Source: Rossellomorea marisflavi (GTDB taxonomy: Bacteria; Bacillota; Bacilli; Bacillales; Bacillaceae_B). From it: a DNA stretch of 64,000 bases. Location of the stretch: positions 422,001 to 486,000 of the forward strand of contig NZ_CP081870.1 in assembly GCF_022170785.1 (NCBI RefSeq). Reading direction: 5' to 3'. A program made the position numbers and the translations under genes. Below the pieces are notes generated by a model. That model was not told where the DNA came from and ran no database searches. It saw nothing but the letters and a program-made list of their open reading frames with translations. Below are positions 61,910 to 64,000 of this stretch, piece after piece. The first letter of the stretch is position 1. The number at the start of each line of letters is the position of its first letter.

Positions 61910-61939
61910 TTGACATGGGAGGGGGAAAGGCGGTATGTT
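61910..61939 (+). promoter_or_regulatory. Predicted promoter of the paa operon
   Basis: TTGACA (61910-61915), 18 bp, TATGTT (61934-61939). GTTA/TAAC flanking CATA about 10 bp further on could be part of an operator. Confidence 0.55.
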
Positions 61940-62020
61940 TTGAATAGTTACATATAACATAATTTTGATGAATCGGTATTTTAACGTTATATAAAAAATA
62001 GTGGGAAGGTGGCGGTGCGG

Positions 62021-63349
62021 GTGATCCTGCATGAAGTGGAAACGGTGGACCGTGAAACAATGGAAACCCTGCAGTGGAACAGGCTGAAACAAACGCTTGC
62101 CGCGGTCTATGAACATGTACCCCTTTACCGGAAGAAGTTTGATGAGCATCAGGTCCATCCTGCCGATCTGCATTCTTTGTCAGACATCAAAATGTTACCG
62201 CTTACAAATAAAGCCGACCTCCGCTCTCAGTACCCTTTCGGTATGTTTGCCGTACCGAAGGAGAGCATGGTCAGGATCCATGCTTCGTCTGGAACGAGCG
62301 GGAAACCCACGGTTGTAGGGTATACCAAGCGGGACCTTGAGATGTGGAGCGACATCGTCGCAAGGGCCATCGCGGCAGGCGGCGGGAAACCCGGAAGTAT
62401 CCTTCACAATGCCTACGGGTACGGTTTGTTCACGGGAGGGCTGGGACTTCATTATGGAAGTGAACGTTTGGGGATGACGACGGTCCCTGTTTCCGGTGGC
62501 AACGCAGCAAGACAAATCACCCTTCTGGAGGATTTCCATCCATCCATCATCTGCGGGACGCCTTCCTATATCCTGACCATTGCCGAAACAATGGAGTCTC
62601 AAGGGAAGGATCCGGCAGGACTTTCCTTGGAGTATGGGATATTCGGGGCTGAGCCATGGTCAGAGACGATGCGGATGACGCTTGAGAAGAAGCTCGGGAT
62701 CAAAGCGTGCGATATCTACGGACTGAGCGAGGTCGTCGGACCGGGTGTCGCCATGGAATGCCATGAAGCGCAGGATGGTCTTCATATCGCAGACGATCAT
62801 TTCCTAGTGGAGGTCATTGATTCCGTGACACTCGAGCCGCTTGGTGAAGGAGAATTCGGTGAGCTCGTGTTCACGAGTTTGACGAAGGAAGCATCCCCGA
62901 TCATCCGGTACCGGACCGGTGACATTGCCTCCATTACGAAGGAGCAGTGCCGATGCGGCCGCACGACGACGAGGATGTCAAGGGTGAAGGGGAGGGTGGA
63001 TGACATGATGATCATCCGCGGCGTCAATGTGTTCCCTTCGGAAATTGAGCACTACCATCTGCAGGTCGAGGACCTTTCCCCTCATTATCAGGTGTATGTG
63101 CGAAAGGAAGGAGCCTTGGATGCGGTAGAGCTCAGGGTCGAAATCAGCGATTCATTTTCTGAAGAGATTTCACATGACTTGTCACATGAGAAGGCAGCCC
63201 TGCTTTCCTCCAAAGTTAAGGGGATGATGAAAGAACGCTGCTACGTCTCCATGGACGTCACGCTTGTAGGGAAGAACGGAATCCCGCGCTCTGAAGGGAA
63301 AGCTGTCAGGGTAGTGGATTTGAGGGACGAGGGTTTGATAAGCCACTAA
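62021..63349 (+). CDS. paaK: Phenylacetate-CoA ligase
   Basis: A 442-residue adenylate-forming enzyme that activates phenylacetate to phenylacetyl-CoA with ATP. Motifs: MVRIHASSGTSGKPTVVGYT (P-loop-like), GTPSYILTIAE, YGLSEVVGPGVAMEC and TGDIASI, then the C-terminal GRVDDMMIIRGVNVFPSEIE. Several in-frame GTGs (62009, 62015, 62021) could start it; 62021 lies eight bases after AAGGTGG. First gene of the paa operon. Confidence 0.93.
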   Translation: MILHEVETVDRETMETLQWNRLKQTLAAVYEHVPLYRKKFDEHQVHPADLHSLSDIKMLPLTNKADLRSQYPFGMFAVPKESMVRIHASSGTSGKPTVVGYTKRDLEMWSDIVARAIAAGGGKPGSILHNAYGYGLFTGGLGLHYGSERLGMTTVPVSGGNAARQITLLEDFHPSIICGTPSYILTIAETMESQGKDPAGLSLEYGIFGAEPWSETMRMTLEKKLGIKACDIYGLSEVVGPGVAMECHEAQDGLHIADDHFLVEVIDSVTLEPLGEGEFGELVFTSLTKEASPIIRYRTGDIASITKEQCRCGRTTTRMSRVKGRVDDMMIIRGVNVFPSEIEHYHLQVEDLSPHYQVYVRKEGALDAVELRVEISDSFSEEISHDLSHEKAALLSSKVKGMMKERCYVSMDVTLVGKNGIPRSEGKAVRVVDLRDEGLISH

Positions 63350-63385
63350 AGGAGCAGCAGATGCTGCAAGAAGGAGGCGGAAAAC

Positions 63386-64000
63386 ATGATCAGTCAAGAG
63401 AGGACAGACGGGGAGCTTATGGCAGATTTCATGGCTAAGATTGAATCTGACAGGAAGGTCGAAGCAGATGATTGGATGCCTGATGACTATCGGAACGCAC
63501 TGATCAAGCTGATTTCCATGCACGGGATCAGTGAAATCATGGGGGCCCTGCCGGAAAAGGAGTGGGTCCCGAAAGCACCTACCCTGCGCAGGAAGCTAGG
63601 CATCATGGCGAAGGTACAGGATGAGATGGGACACGGCCAGCTCCTTCTGCGTGTAGCCGAGGACTTGATGAAACCGTACGGGAAAACAAGGGAGGGCATC
63701 ATGCGCGATCTCTTCTCCGGCGACCTGAAATTCCATAATGTCTTTCACATGGAAGCACCGACATGGGGGGATGCTGGGCTGATCGGATGGCTGGTGGACG
63801 GGGCCGCAATCATTACCCAGACCAATATGTTGAATGCCTCCTATGGGCCGTACGCAAGGGCGCTCAAGCGGATTTGTGCAGAGGAAGTTTTCCATGCGCA
63901 GCACGGCGAGGCCATTATCATGGCCCTTGCAGAGGGTACACCGAATCAGCGTGCGATGGTACAGGATGCCGTCGACCGCTGGTGGGATTCACTGCTCATG
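63386..64000 (+). CDS. paaA: Phenylacetyl-CoA epoxidase subunit PaaA (3' end outside window)
   Basis: 205 codons are visible from an ATG preceded by AAGGAGG. PaaA is the catalytic diiron subunit of the multicomponent epoxidase that attacks the ring of phenylacetyl-CoA. Ligand motifs: DEMGHGQLLLRVAED (ExxH) and AEEVFHAQHGE (second ExxH), with WMPDDYRNALIKLISMH upstream. It lies 36 bp after paaK, so it is probably cotranscribed. Other paa genes would follow beyond the edge. Confidence 0.93.
   Translation, partial: MISQERTDGELMADFMAKIESDRKVEADDWMPDDYRNALIKLISMHGISEIMGALPEKEWVPKAPTLRRKLGIMAKVQDEMGHGQLLLRVAEDLMKPYGKTREGIMRDLFSGDLKFHNVFHMEAPTWGDAGLIGWLVDGAAIITQTNMLNASYGPYARALKRICAEEVFHAQHGEAIIMALAEGTPNQRAMVQDAVDRWWDSLLM

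Overview
The window looks like chromosome from a spore-forming, low-to-mid GC Bacillaceae (Bacillus sensu lato; a Rossellomorea-like species is plausible, but this is inferred from gene content only). The reasons are Bacillus-type gene order around gatCAB, dgkB and rlmCD, an alpha/beta small acid-soluble spore protein, a KinB-like sporulation kinase, intracellular subtilisin IspA, an RsbR-type stressosome protein, a sigma-B-like promoter, AGGAGG-type ribosome binding sites, and T-box and TPP leaders. I see no tRNA or rRNA genes, prophage, insertion sequence or CRISPR array.

Layout. 1-3.7 kb: end of a cupin gene, then gatCAB (amidated Gln/Asn-tRNA synthesis). 3.8-4.6 kb: array of hairpin repeats. 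4.9-5.7 kb: two related microprotein genes on either side of a small membrane protein. 6-12.5 kb: thioredoxin-like protein, HTH regulator, arylamine N-acetyltransferase, DgkB, RlmCD, YwbE. 12.5-15.7 kb: pxpBC and an MFS transporter. 15.9-19.8 kb: large TPR-dynamin-type GTPase and an RsbR paralogue. 20-30.8 kb: mostly transport (ABC-2 exporter, ZIP, riboswitch-controlled ThiT, DedA, split ThrE-type exporter, heterodimeric ABC exporter). 30.8-31.2 kb: a predicted, unassigned structured RNA with its own promoter and terminator. 31.2-41.7 kb: stress flavoprotein, uracil-DNA glycosylase, SASP, AGCS symporter, acyl-CoA dehydrogenase, KinB-like kinase, frameshifted nuclease-helicase. 41.7-43.5 kb: ferritin-like gene and a second hairpin-repeat array. 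43.6-51.4 kb: YkuS, HAD-kinase fusion, IspA, Cu/Zn-type SOD, T-box-controlled NSS transporter, FAD oxidoreductase, ABC-F protein. 51.5-57.2 kb: complete ribose operon rbsRKDACB. 57.2-61.8 kb: MEDS protein, third hairpin-repeat array, YitT protein, MarR-MFS efflux pair. 62-64 kb: start of a phenylacetate catabolism operon (paaK, paaA), cut by the window edge.

Two things deserve most attention. First, a dispersed hairpin element occurs in three arrays plus two inverted single copies. Its three helices keep their pairing while their sequences change between loci, and each of the C and D arrays also holds copies that lack the hairpin module. Second, there is a roughly 340-nt candidate non-coding RNA with a consensus promoter (TTGACA, 17 bp, TATTAT) and a strong intrinsic terminator. 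Smaller items of interest are the paralogous microproteins, a uracil-DNA glycosylase without its Fe-S cysteines, a HAD-P-loop kinase fusion, and a frameshift in the DinG/XPD-type helicase.
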